A stretch of 64,000 bases of DNA from positions 18,987 through 82,986 of the forward strand of contig MNCI01019108.1 of assembly GCA_015680685.1 (NCBI GenBank). Reading direction: 5' to 3'. The position numbers and the translations under genes are program-made. Origin of the DNA: Gnetum montanum. Taxonomy: Eukaryota > Streptophyta > Gnetopsida > Gnetales > Gnetaceae. The notes below the pieces were generated by a model. It saw only the letters and a program-made list of their open reading frames with translations. It was not told the origin of the DNA and did no database searches. Numbering within the stretch: position 1 is the stretch's first letter; each line of letters starts with the position of its first letter. This document shows positions 12,336-23,400 of the stretch, piece after piece.

Positions 12336-12562
12336 GGGGAATTGCCTACCCAACCGCAGCAGCGTCACGCTGCGAGGTTTGTAAATATTCAGAGTGTAAA
12401 TATCCAACTGGACACTAGTTCTGGCGATAACTGTACAAAAAAGAGACCCTTTTTCAGAACTAGGAGCCCGGATAGGCTCTCGCAACAACAAGCGGACGGG
12501 TATATGTATAGGCCTCTAACTACTAACACTTCGGAGCACCCTTCAGTCCAAGGGAATGTAAC
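12336..12562 (+). other. Open frame continuing after the gag stop, cut by the gap
   Basis: After the gag TAA the same reading frame stays open for 75 codons until the N run. It reads Gln/Arg-rich sequence that I do not recognise as protease or reverse transcriptase. It could be a separate pol start, a read-through extension, or gag C terminus interrupted by a point mutation. Confidence 0.5.
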
Positions 12563-13502
12563 NNNNNNNNNNNNNNNNNNNNNNNNNNNNNNNNNNNNNN
12601 NNNNNNNNNNNNNNNNNNNNNNNNNNNNNNNNNNNNNNNNNNNNNNNNNNNNNNNNNNNNNNNNNNNNNNNNNNNNNNNNNNNNNNNNNNNNNNNNNNNN
12701 NNNNNNNNNNNNNNNNNNNNNNNNNNNNNNNNNNNNNNNNNNNNNNNNNNNNNNNNNNNNNNNNNNNNNNNNNNNNNNNNNNNNNNNNNNNNNNNNNNNN
12801 NNNNNNNNNNNNNNNNNNNNNNNNNNNNNNNNNNNNNNNNNNNNNNNNNNNNNNNNNNNNNNNNNNNNNNNNNNNNNNNNNNNNNNNNNNNNNNNNNNNN
12901 NNNNNNNNNNNNNNNNNNNNNNNNNNNNNNNNNNNNNNNNNNNNNNNNNNNNNNNNNNNNNNNNNNNNNNNNNNNNNNNNNNNNNNNNNNNNNNNNNNNN
13001 NNNNNNNNNNNNNNNNNNNNNNNNNNNNNNNNNNNNNNNNNNNNNNNNNNNNNNNNNNNNNNNNNNNNNNNNNNNNNNNNNNNNNNNNNNNNNNNNNNNN
13101 NNNNNNNNNNNNNNNNNNNNNNNNNNNNNNNNNNNNNNNNNNNNNNNNNNNNNNNNNNNNNNNNNNNNNNNNNNNNNNNNNNNNNNNNNNNNNNNNNNNN
13201 NNNNNNNNNNNNNNNNNNNNNNNNNNNNNNNNNNNNNNNNNNNNNNNNNNNNNNNNNNNNNNNNNNNNNNNNNNNNNNNNNNNNNNNNNNNNNNNNNNNN
13301 NNNNNNNNNNNNNNNNNNNNNNNNNNNNNNNNNNNNNNNNNNNNNNNNNNNNNNNNNNNNNNNNNNNNNNNNNNNNNNNNNNNNNNNNNNNNNNNNNNNN
13401 NNNNNNNNNNNNNNNNNNNNNNNNNNNNNNNNNNNNNNNNNNNNNNNNNNNNNNNNNNNNNNNNNNNNNNNNNNNNNNNNNNNNNNNNNNNNNNNNNNNN
13501 NN
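12563..13502. other. Assembly gap (940 N)
   Basis: No sequence is given. The gap falls inside the LTR element where pol would be expected, and its stated length may not be its true length. Confidence 0.99.
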
Positions 13503-13697
13503 AGCTGCCAACTGTGGCCTAATGTCATTGTAATAAGGTATTCACCCTTGTTGTCATGAACACCAGTTTTTGTCAAGTCTTGTAATAAAGACCGTTCACA
13601 TGTCATCCCATTAGTTCTGTTTCCCCTAATAATCCCATACCTACCTGATAACATTGTAAGGAACTCGAGGACAAGTTTTCATTCAGTCATGGGGGTA
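13503..13697 (+). mobile_element. 3' untranslated internal region and polypurine tract
   Basis: This is non-coding and ends in TTCATTCAGTCATGGGGGTA directly before the 3' LTR. The GGGGG run is the likely plus-strand primer, although it is short for a polypurine tract. The last 40 or so bases are identical to 2536-2577 of the second element. Confidence 0.8.
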
Positions 13698-14727
13698 TGA
13701 TGAGACGCGACTTGCACTGGGCCGCGATATCACGTACGCGATATCGCGGCCGCCGCTATATCGCGTCCCGCCGCCATATCTATAAATAAGAGGCAGCACT
13801 CCCTTCATTTCCCAATCCTGGCTAGTGTAGCGAGGCTCTGGCAGATTGATCACTCTAGAGTTAGAATTTTTTCCCATGTGCCCGCAGTAGGAGTCCTAGA
13901 GTGAACGGCTCTTTATTCGAGCAACTTTTAAACCTGAACCCAAGTTGTGTACGGCAATAAAGACGAACTTGATTGGATAAACCTTGCAGCACGTGGTTTC
14001 ATTTACTGCTTTCCTAGTGCGTTCAAGTATGACTTGATTACGAGCGTCTACGGACGTGTACGGCTAGTCAAGGAATCAGCTGCTTGACACAATGCATGAG
14101 TACGACTCAATTACGAGCATTGGCTGCTTGGTAACCCAGTAGCGTATTCCAGGATTCTGCGCGTGGTAATCCCAGTGGTAGTCCGATGTGTACGGCTAGT
14201 TGAGGAATCGGCTGCTCATTGCTAGTCTAGAACGTGTGATAAGTACGACTTAGTTACGAGCACCCACGGGTGTGTACGGCTGGCTAAGGAATCGGCTGCT
14301 TATCACACATAAGCTAAATAGGTGCCTCAGTACGACCACTTCGAGCACTTGCGTTACGTGTGGCGATCCCAGTAACGATTAGCGTTTGGTAAGCTGCAGT
14401 TGCATAGTTCAGGGTGTGTCCGGTAAGTGGGAACGGATGCTGACGCTAGTTAATTTAGACTTAGATCTGTAGTTAGAGTTAGCTTAGTTTCACAACCCTT
14501 TCCTCTGATAGCATAGGAGATAAGCCGAAAATACCAAAAAGATCACATACCTCAGACTTGCTTAACCATACACCGTGACACATACAAGCAAGCCTGGGAA
14601 GACAACGAACGATTAACCCCAAGTTTTTCTTGTGGCGTTAAGGCATTTAGTCTGCGGAGTTCGACCGGATCGCGCGTGTACGCTCGTATTCGTATGGTGG
14701 AGTGTAGGGGTACCTCGCCACTCATCA
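13698..14727 (+). repeat. 3' LTR
   Basis: It is 1030 bp from TGATGAG to CTCATCA, followed by the target-site duplication GTAGC. It is 73 bp shorter than the 5' LTR, mostly because the GATATC array has contracted. Confidence 0.95.
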
Positions 14728-14732
14728 GTAGC

Positions 14733-15479
14733 ACTGGCATAATCCCGAAGATAGAGTTGAAAACACTACTAGATGGTGTGCAATGTACATGTTGTTTTGT
14801 AAAAATTCATTTATGACAAAAAAAGACATAAGTAAAACTCAAGGCTAGTAATTTGTATTTTTTTCCAACAAATTATATACTATAATTTGTCATGAAGATC
14901 ATGTTATTGGAATTTATCATATTTTCAATAAAAAAGTTCATGATGGGGAAAACAATTTTAGAAAAGGAAAATAATGGTAGTTTTTAGTAGGCATAAATGA
15001 AATCTTCTTCAACCAAGTTGTAAGCATTTTCCTAATCCTTTTAATTCTAAAGGTGCTAGTAAATTCTCAATATCCAAAGAGAATTTTTCTTTAGAAAATT
15101 TTTTTTAATAGTGAAAATACTAATGCATATGGATTTTACAATGTAACATAAAAAGAAGAGGCTTGCAAATAGTACTTTTAATTTAATAACCTCAAAGGTA
15201 TCTTCTTTTCTCTCTACTTCTACTACTATACCAAACATTTTTTCATCAAACTATGATTTTTCATCTATTAGTGGCAACCAAACATTTTTTCATCAAACTA
15301 TGCTTTTTCATCTATTAGTGGCATAGATTGTGAGATAAATGTGGAGCTAAAAAAATCAAGGATGGGAGCCTCCTCCCATATTTCTCAATGCTAGTTTTAT
15401 CATAGAATGTTTAGGGTCTTTCTAATAAGTCTTGAGTAAAGATTGCATGGAGTATCTTTCAAACTAATATTTATTTCTA
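14733..15479. other. Spacer with a 47-bp tandem duplication
   Basis: No gene is visible. Units 15231-15277 and 15278-15324 are direct neighbours and nearly identical (both start CCAAACATTTTTTCATC and end with TATTAGTGGCA). The rest is AT-rich and may be the far 5' part of the decayed LINE that follows. Confidence 0.6.
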
Positions 15480-18400
15480 GATTTTCTTTTCCTATAAACC
15501 ATTGAAATTTCAATGCATGATATTAATTTTTTTAGTAGATGCATTTACAAAAACATGCATTATTTTTTCTATTGCTCAGGAAATTAATAAAGGAAATGTT
15601 GCTATTATCATTAATAAAAATTGGATTGGAAAAGTTTTAAATTCTAGCTTTGATAACCTTGGAAGAGTTATTTAGATTACTTGTTATAGTGAAAAGTGAG
15701 GTTTTGGGCTCTATAACATTTATACTTCTAATAATTTGAAAGATGGATTAAAGGTTAAGAAATATCTTCTATCTTTGCCTAAAGTTCCTTGGATTATCGA
15801 AGGTGATTTCAATATGGTTGAAAGCCATTTAGATAAATTTGGTAGTCTTCCTCCTACTATTTCTTCTTAATCAAAAAAGATTAGTGTAATTTTTAAAAAT
15901 ATATTTTGTTTCAAATGTTGGATTTTTATTCCCATAGCATTCAAATGAGAAGCATTATACTTAATGTAATTATTAATAAGGAAATGATAAAATTTATTGT
16001 CAACTTGATAGATTTTACATCTCTAGTGTTTCCATTTAAAAGCCTATAAGAATAGTAGAAGTGCATACAGATGCTACTTTGTTAGACCATTTTCCTATTA
16101 ACATTTCTTCTCTTTGGAATTAATTCTTCCTCTTTTCAAAAAAATAAGCTTTTTTCTATGAACACTAATATGTTCACAAGACCCAATGGTAAAAATATTT
16201 TGAAGTCTTTATGAAATGCAAAAAACAAAAACAAAAAAAAAAAGAACCTATTAATGAGATTGGTTAGAGTGACTAGTGGTAGGGAACGTGTAGAATCAAA
16301 ATTTATGCTATTTGGTTTAGAAAGTAATTTTCTAAACATCAAGTTGAAGAAGATCTTGCAAAATTTATCAAGTAAATGTAAATTTTTTAAGATTAGGATC
16401 CTTTTGATTTTGAAACTCAAAAAGCCTTGATCAAAGTTTGTTATGCTAAATAATGTTGGGATGCTTCCAAAGCTAAAAGTGCTCTCCCTAAAAGTCTCAT
16501 TGGTTGGCTAAAAAATGAAGATGAACCTTGCAAAGAATTTTTTACATTTCTAAAAGGAAAGGATCAAGTACCTATATTGGAATTACTTTATATAAATGAT
16601 TTCATCATTGTGGATCTTAAGACTATTAACAATTTTTTAGCAAATCATATTTCTTTTATTTTTTCTTTTAAAGGTTTTAGTAAAGAATCCTTTTAGGCCT
16701 TTAATACACATATACCTCATCTTATAATAAAAGCACATCAAAGTATTTTTAAAGCAAAAATTACAACAGAAGAAATCAAAGTAGCAACCTTTAGTTTAGC
16801 ATGTGGTAAAGATCTAGGTTTTGATGGTTTTCTAATTGAATTTTTAAAAAAGCATTGGGACATTGTTGGAGATGATCTTTTTCATACTTTCCAAGAAACC
16901 ATTAAAAATTTTTCTCTTGGTAAAAATATTAATAAAGGTATTATTCATCTTCTTTCTAAGAATGGAGATCTTCAACATACTGGTAATTGGAGGTCCATTA
17001 CTCTTCTTAACAATACTTATAAAATTTTAGGTGGATGCATTACTTTCCAAATTTAGAAGGTTATTGAAGATATCATTAGACTTGTGCATACTAGTTTTGT
17101 TAAATGTATACATATTTTAAATAATGTTTTGTAGCTTAGAAGTGGATGCAATAGGCTTCTAATACTAACTAGGATATTGCTTTTATTAAGTTAGATTATG
17201 GTAAAGATTATAATAAAATTAAATGAAATTTCATTATTTCTTGTCTCTATAAAGTGAAATTTGATGATTATTTTAGTTGTCTTGTCCATACCCTACTCAA
17301 TAATGTCAATGTTGAAGTTGCTACTAATTTTGGATTAAGTTCCTCCTTTTCTCTTCAATGGTCTATTTGTCAAGGTTATCTTCTAACTACCTATCTTTTT
17401 ATTATTACTACAGAAAATTTTTTCATATAATTTGCATTATGATATACAAAGGCATATCAAGAAGGGAATTTCAACTGATGATCAAGGTATACAATTGCTT
17501 AACATGCACATTGTAGATGATTCTTTTTCTTTATGATCAACAATTCTTTGCAACATATCAATACTCTTTTAACTAGAGTAGAGGACTACTGCATGTTAGT
17601 TGGCTCTTGTATCAATTGGCAAAAATTTGTTATTTATTGTAATGACATTATTGATAAGTGGGTTACTTTTAAGTATTGAAAAATCTTTAAAAATATACTA
17701 TCTTCAAAATTTTGGGAATATTTTTTTCTATTGAGCATAATGTTAATATTTTGTGGAATTACGTGGTTGATAAAGTTGAAAAATGCTTGATAAATGGAAA
17801 TAAAAGAAGCTCATCTTTGCTAGCAAAGTTTTAGTTATTAAGAAAATCCTTCAACCAATTCATATTTTACTCCATATGTTGGCTCCTTCTAAAACTTATT
17901 ATGATAGAATTAATAATTAATGAGGCAAAGTCATCCATCTTTCTTGCTACTAGTGCAAATATTTCATTCAACTTAAGAAAAACTGTTTCTTTGTTGCTTA
18001 GTATATCAAAGAAACATAGAAAACCTAAGAATGATAATAAGTTGGCCTTCTAATAACTTTCTTCACTACCTTCTTTTTTCTCAAACCATTTTTGTTCGTG
18101 CTTTTCTAATTGTTAAACAAATTGGTGCAAACTTAGTAAATATTAGAATTACAATTATATTACAATTTTAGAAGACATGCTTAAGTAAATTAGCCCAAGG
18201 TGGCTTCCTCTTAATGAAGGAGCTTGGACTACTAATTCATCTAGACTATACATTGCTTGGAGCAAATTTGATATCATTGTAGTTTCTTGCCTATGTAGGC
18301 ATAATAGATGGATCACATGAAATGAAGCTTCTAGCATCTATGACTTAAAGAAAAAAAGGAAAAATATTTTTGAAAAATTAAAGTTAATAGTACTTTGCAT

Positions 18401-18960
18401 TAGGCTTTTCTAAATAATTTTTGGAAAGATGACAAATTTGTTTTTCTTTTAATTCAAAAGTTGCTTACAAGATTATTACAGAGAATGATTTTATTCACAA
18501 CAAATTTAATAAGGTCTAGAAAATGCAATTATCATCACACTTTTGGATGAGGAAAATGAAAGATATTTGGAAAGATGCTACATTTCCTAAAATTTGTAAT
18601 TTTTTTGGTGTTTTATTCACCAAGGTTTTCCTACTAGCATCCATCTTAAGCATATGAGAATTATTTCTCCTCAATGTCCTCTTTGTAGAAGTGAAGAATC
18701 ATTTTCTCATGTTTTTTCTTAAGTGTCTTGTTGCTTAGCATGCTTAAAAATTCACATCTAGAATTTATAACAACTTTTAACCAAGCATCAATGAATTCAT
18801 TCTTGGTGATTAGCTTGCTTTGTCTACTTTCTTTCATTGCATTTGAACATGTCTCTAATTACTTGTTCTCTGGTAGCTTTGGTGTGCAGTTATTTTCCAT
18901 CAATAAGAGCATAACTATGACATTTCTCTAGGAGTTAAATACTAGATTCTCATTGATGTC
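15480..18960 (+). pseudogene. Very decayed L1-like LINE ORF2
   Basis: Fragments appear in order on the + strand. An endonuclease segment reads WIIEGDFNMVESHLDKFG near 15790-15850. A reverse-transcriptase entry reads GKDLGFDGFLIEFLKK near 16806-16855, followed by NWRSITLLNNTYKIL near 16987-17030. A zf-RVT finger reads CPLCRSEESFSHVF near 18676-18717. Frames shift often and stops are numerous. Its surroundings are far more AT-rich than LINE A and it lacks the coiled-coil/J module of LINEs A-F, so it is a different and older lineage. It ends about 1.5 kb before the thioesterase start codon. Confidence 0.82.
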
Positions 18961-20303
18961 ACTTTTTAGCTATAACTTCAAGCAAAAAAGCTTTCAGTGA
19001 AGGCTAAACAATTAATTTATTTTCAATAGTATTAATTTATTTTTATTTTGGAGGTTTAAAGATAGGAAGTTTTTAGCTTTTGTTACTATTTATTCATTAG
19101 TTCTTATTGATGTATTCTTTTGTCCTTAGAGAGAGTTTTCTCCTATTTACAAAAAACCCTTTAATTAAAAGAGAAAGCCTTCTAAATAAGGGCAAGGCTT
19201 ATCCTTTTCCTATCTCAAAGGGTAGGCTTTTTAGGATTGATTGCAAGGATGAAAACTTGAAAAGGTATCTCCAAAACCATTGGGCTTTTTTTGTAGACTC
19301 TCTATTTGATGATTTATGTACTTCGATTGTTTTTTAATATTGTTATTCATTTTTTAGGGTGTGACCCCTATTCATTGCCTCACAACAAAATCAAATTTGT
19401 TTAAGCTACTGAGAAGTTTAGACCCACCTTCTTGAAAATTATTCCTAGTAAGAGATTTAGAAAAATTGAAATTGTAACATAAATTATAACAATCTTTTAA
19501 ATAAAATTGTTCTTTAAAATTACCCATTTAAGTTTTTTAAAAAATTAAAATAAAGAGCGGTCACATATTTGACCTCCAACTTTATTGGGAGACTTAATCA
19601 TATTAAAATATGCATCCATGAGCCTAAGAACTTTGCAAAGAATATTGAAAATTTCACACAATAATTCAATTCTTGTTGAATATACTAAAGGACCACGTTA
19701 AAAATAGTCCAAACAATTGTTTTAGCACCGCCACATCCTTGTTGAATTATTTTACTAATCTAACACCAATGTATGATATTAATAACACCTTCCAACAAAG
19801 ATTATATGTGCAAGGTGAAACTCTTACTCCAAGGTTAAGTAGCAATAGTGAATGATGCTCGTAGCACCGTCTTGACAAACATCATATGTGCAAGGTCAAA
19901 CCTGTATCATTTGAGGTAGGTAGCTTAGTGTTTTAACAAATCCTATATTATATGAGGCTGGTAGCTGAGCATTTTAACAAATCCTATATTATCTGAGGTA
20001 GGTAGCTTCGTATTTTAACAACTGCAATACATTATTAGGAAGAATAGAATGTGGGGTCCAATAATCACCAAGATGCCGAAAAACATTTTCAATAACGTAA
20101 CCAAAGAACCTACCAGAATATCGAAATCCCACCTTTAGGAAAGATAAATTAGCAGTGGCCGATCGTACAATATGCTTGCGCTGATATGGAAAGAAAGTCA
20201 ACGAGTCAACTCTGCGTGTTTTTATAATCTGCAAGGAGGTCGAAATCGTCAATATTCTACATTTTTCCAGGTCTGCGCGCAATTCTTTTCACAGTTGCCT
20301 TCC
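18961..20303. other. Upstream region of the thioesterase gene
   Basis: No protein-coding gene is visible; the short open frames here do not resemble known families. It contains the 41-bp repeat at 19903-20025 and then shifts to less AT-rich sequence toward 20290, which is probably the start of the 5' untranslated region. I see no convincing TATA box, so the promoter cannot be placed precisely. Confidence 0.5.
19903..20025. repeat. Three 41-bp tandem repeats upstream of the thioesterase
   Basis: The unit contains GAGGTAGGTAGC then ATTTTAACAA. Unit markers fall at 19913, 19954 and 19995, exactly 41 bases apart, with a few substitutions per unit. The repeats end about 430 bases before the start codon. 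Confidence 0.9.
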
Positions 20304-20327
20304 ATGACCGATCAATTGCAAAAGTGA
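20304..20327 (+). promoter_or_regulatory. Possible 7-codon upstream ORF
   Basis: ATG at 20304 reads MTDQLQK then TGA, 126 bases before the thioesterase ATG. A second upstream ATG at 20339 opens a longer frame that overlaps the main start out of frame. If the transcript starts before 20304, both could lower translation of the main ORF. The transcription start is unknown, so this is conditional. Confidence 0.35.
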
Positions 20328-20453
20328 AGCACCTTGCAATGGAAGGAAAGTCGATTCTGCATGTTTTTGGATTCCGCAAGGACGATTATCGGACGCATAT
20401 AACATTCTTGAAACCCTTCGAAGCCCCATTGCGAGTGTCTGAGCTCTTTTGTC

Positions 20454-20487
20454 ATGGAGGACCAGAAGCCGAGCACCTCGGAAGCAG
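20454..20487 (+). CDS. Thioesterase exon 1
   Basis: The exon reads MEDQKPSTSEA plus one base and ends GCAG|GTACGC. Joining to exon 2 restores GTG (Val). The ATG gives an N terminus of the length expected for the family (about a dozen residues before the VLEFLG motif). Upstream frames do not connect to exon 2 in frame. Confidence 0.82.
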
Positions 20488-23400
20488 GTACGCATGTGTT
20501 TACCTCCTGATATCTTTTTACATCTGTTCGCTAACTTGACGCATATGTTTGCATCCTGGTATCTATTGGCATTCTTCTGTAATTTGACGTGCAACTATGC
20601 AAGCACATTCTGTTTTTCCTATCGTCAGTAGTTTGTTGGACTTAAAATTTATAGTTGGCCAGTGGAATGATTTTGCCGAAATCTGCTTCAAAATATCAGC
20701 ACAATGTATTGTTTAACGTATCCGAAAATAACAACCAGACTGTTTGTTTTCTTTGCTTTGCAACACAAAGATGCTAGACGGCCAGAAATATATAACATTT
20801 TGCACTTTTGTGGAATAGAAGCTAGGATTACTCTTCTTTCTTCATGCTGCTTCGATAAAAGGCACTAAGCAGATGATGATCTTAGATTAAGTGAACTTTT
20901 TCTAGTTATTTAGTAGGTGGGAATTTGACCGGTCATTTTATCCTTTAAAATTGAGAAATTTTTCAAGGTCATTGAATCTTATGAAGTATCATAGGGTCCA
21001 TGACATTTTAAAGTCATGAAAAAGTAAGGTTATTTTCAAATTTCTAGCTATAATATTGTTTTCATAAGAGGAAAGGCTTAACGAAGTTATACCTTGAGCT
21101 GATAAGGGGAGGGTGAATAGGCATTGCTATGAAGTATCTAACAATATACTAGAGTTTTCATAGGGAGATGGATTGAATTGCCAAAAGGAGGAGGAACTTG
21201 TAGGATACGTGCATGAAATCATGAAATTAAAGATGAAAAGCATATTTTCTTGTGTCCTTGTAATAGTACTTGATAAGAAAATGGAGCATTGCAGTTAATA
21301 TAAATATATATTTTTTGGTATTGTACATTTATATATGATTTTTTTCTGCATGTAATAAATAATCAATATCATTATCAGCATTGCATCCATATCAAGATAT
21401 GCATGGCTTTGATCACTTGCTTAAGAAGGGTCTCTTTGGTCACACTATTACTATACACAGAATTTTGCAGAAAAACACCTATACATCATTCGTGCAATCA
21501 AAATTGTCATCTCAAAATGGTAGCAATTCCAAATTCAAGAAATATGCTTGATCTTTCTGATTTTTATACTGAGGCATATTCTTATCACAATATTTAATTG
21601 GTAAGATTTTGTGTGTTTATTTTTTGGGTCTGCATGATAATCTCCAGTTAATTTTAGGGTAGTATACCATGTAGGTTTGTTGTTTAATTGAAACTGTTTT
21701 GACAGTATTATAATGTTCATTGTTGTTTATAATTTTACATATGAGAGAATTCAGCGACAATTTTGCCAATGTTTTTGTTTATACTTTCAGATTTTAACTG
21801 TTTGCATTTTAGTTTTCGTAATCAAATGGATGCTAGGGATATTTTCTACCAGCTTAACCAAGTTATTATTGGTGCTTGGTCAATTTGTAGAGTCTATCTT
21901 TTTTATTTCATGAAAATGTAATATCTGTTGAGTAGATTGTATAGGCCTTTGGACGTAATAAAACTTCATTTCATTTCATTAATCATTATATTTTATTCCA
22001 TATTATTGAATATTGCTTTGGGTGTCTACAATTTTATTTTAATTGTTAAATTATTTCTGCTTTCAGTGCTGGAGTTCTTAGGCTCTATACCTCTGCTGCA
22101 AAGACTCCCAAGCTCATTGGTTAAAAAAATAGCACAAGCTGTCAAGTTGAAGGAATTTGGTTAGTTGGGTGGCTATGGAATTTGTCCAGTAACAGATATT
22201 ACAAAGATTAATGTTGATTTATATTTAATCTTAATTCACTAATTCCCATATAACATTTTTTTGCTGACAATTACAGACAAGGGTCAGTATCTTGTCCATG
22301 AAGGAGAAGATGGTGATGGTCTTTACTTTATCTGGAAAGGGGAGGTGAGCTACATTACTATAAATCATTTTATGATGCATTTACCTCTGTGAATGTAGTA
22401 AACTACCCTACATGTTATTGATGAAGATAAAATTTTGAACAATCAAATTACATACAATTACTAGACTGAGACACAGAAAAATACTTTAGTATATTATATA
22501 CCATTTTTACACCATGTATGTAATTTCTGTTTTAAATATTATTGAATTTGTAGTTTTTGGCATGCTAAAAATGTATAATATTAATATAGATGATAATTTA
22601 ATGAAACTGAAATTGAATTTTTACTTACATTCATGGAACATGTGACCTGGGGTTTTCACACCAAGGCTCTTACCAGTAAGTTAACACCTCATTGTCCACA
22701 TAAATTGAATACTAGTAATGTCATGGGGTGCTGAAACAGAAGGATAAAGCTCAAATAAAAATGTTTGTCCAAGTAAATAACAATTAGAAGTAATAGAAAA
22801 ATAGAAGTACAGCTGAAGTTGACATTGGTTAGGGAATCTTGGTACTTAAAAAATTATGATGTAGGTTTATTGGAAGCATGTTCAAAAAAGATTGTTTAAA
22901 ATCAAATTTAGATGTGAAATGAAATAGAATCTTTGGGTTGAAAAGTATAATAAAAATCATAATAATAAGATCCATAAGTCATCCAAGAGTCCAGGTTAAC
23001 TAGTTTTTTGAATGCTCAATGTCTTGAATAGTTTTGAGAATCTGTAGCAATAAAACACTTGTTTTACTAGATTTTATAAACTATGCTTACTGAAATATGC
23101 TTCATTAGTGTTAGGTCTAGCAGCCTAGACTTATGCTGCTCTGTACATTTATACATCCTAAGAAGGTCTGTGATGAAGCGTCTTTTTGTTGTTGGTACAG
23201 TGTTGAGATAGGCAGTCTTGAATGCGACATTTAGGTTAACTTCATAAAATTAATTAAAAAAAATATTTGGATTCTTATATCAAGGTGCATGACTTGTTAG
23301 TTAAGCCTCACGGTTTGCATCCTCAAGTCACAGGTTCAATACCAATAAACTGCATGCTGAGATATACATACATTATGCCAGAATTGTGGAAATTGAAATA

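Larger units (their letters stand above)
8797..14727 (+). mobile_element. Complete Ty3/gypsy-type (Athila/Tat-like) LTR retrotransposon, gag only as assembled
   Basis: Two LTRs, 8797-9899 and 13698-14727, both run from TGATKAG to CTCATCA. The insertion is flanked by a perfect five-base target-site duplication, GTAGC, at 8792-8796 and 14728-14732. The primer-binding site at 9901-9918 matches the 3' end of plant tRNA-Asp(GUC), a primer often used by Athila/Tat-lineage elements. One gag gene is visible. A 940-base N gap (12563-13502) lies where pol would be. If that gap length is real, there is no room for a full pol and the element would be a non-autonomous gag-carrying derivative. Lineage assignment is inference. 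Confidence 0.93.

Noticed and set aside
12342-13654. Long frames on both strands across 12563-13502
   Set aside because: They consist almost wholly of N; nothing is coded there that can be seen.
20324-20539. Longer reading frame across exon 1 as an alternative N terminus
   Set aside because: It is out of frame with exon 2 at the exon 1 donor and would end soon after splicing; the ATG at 20454 joins perfectly.
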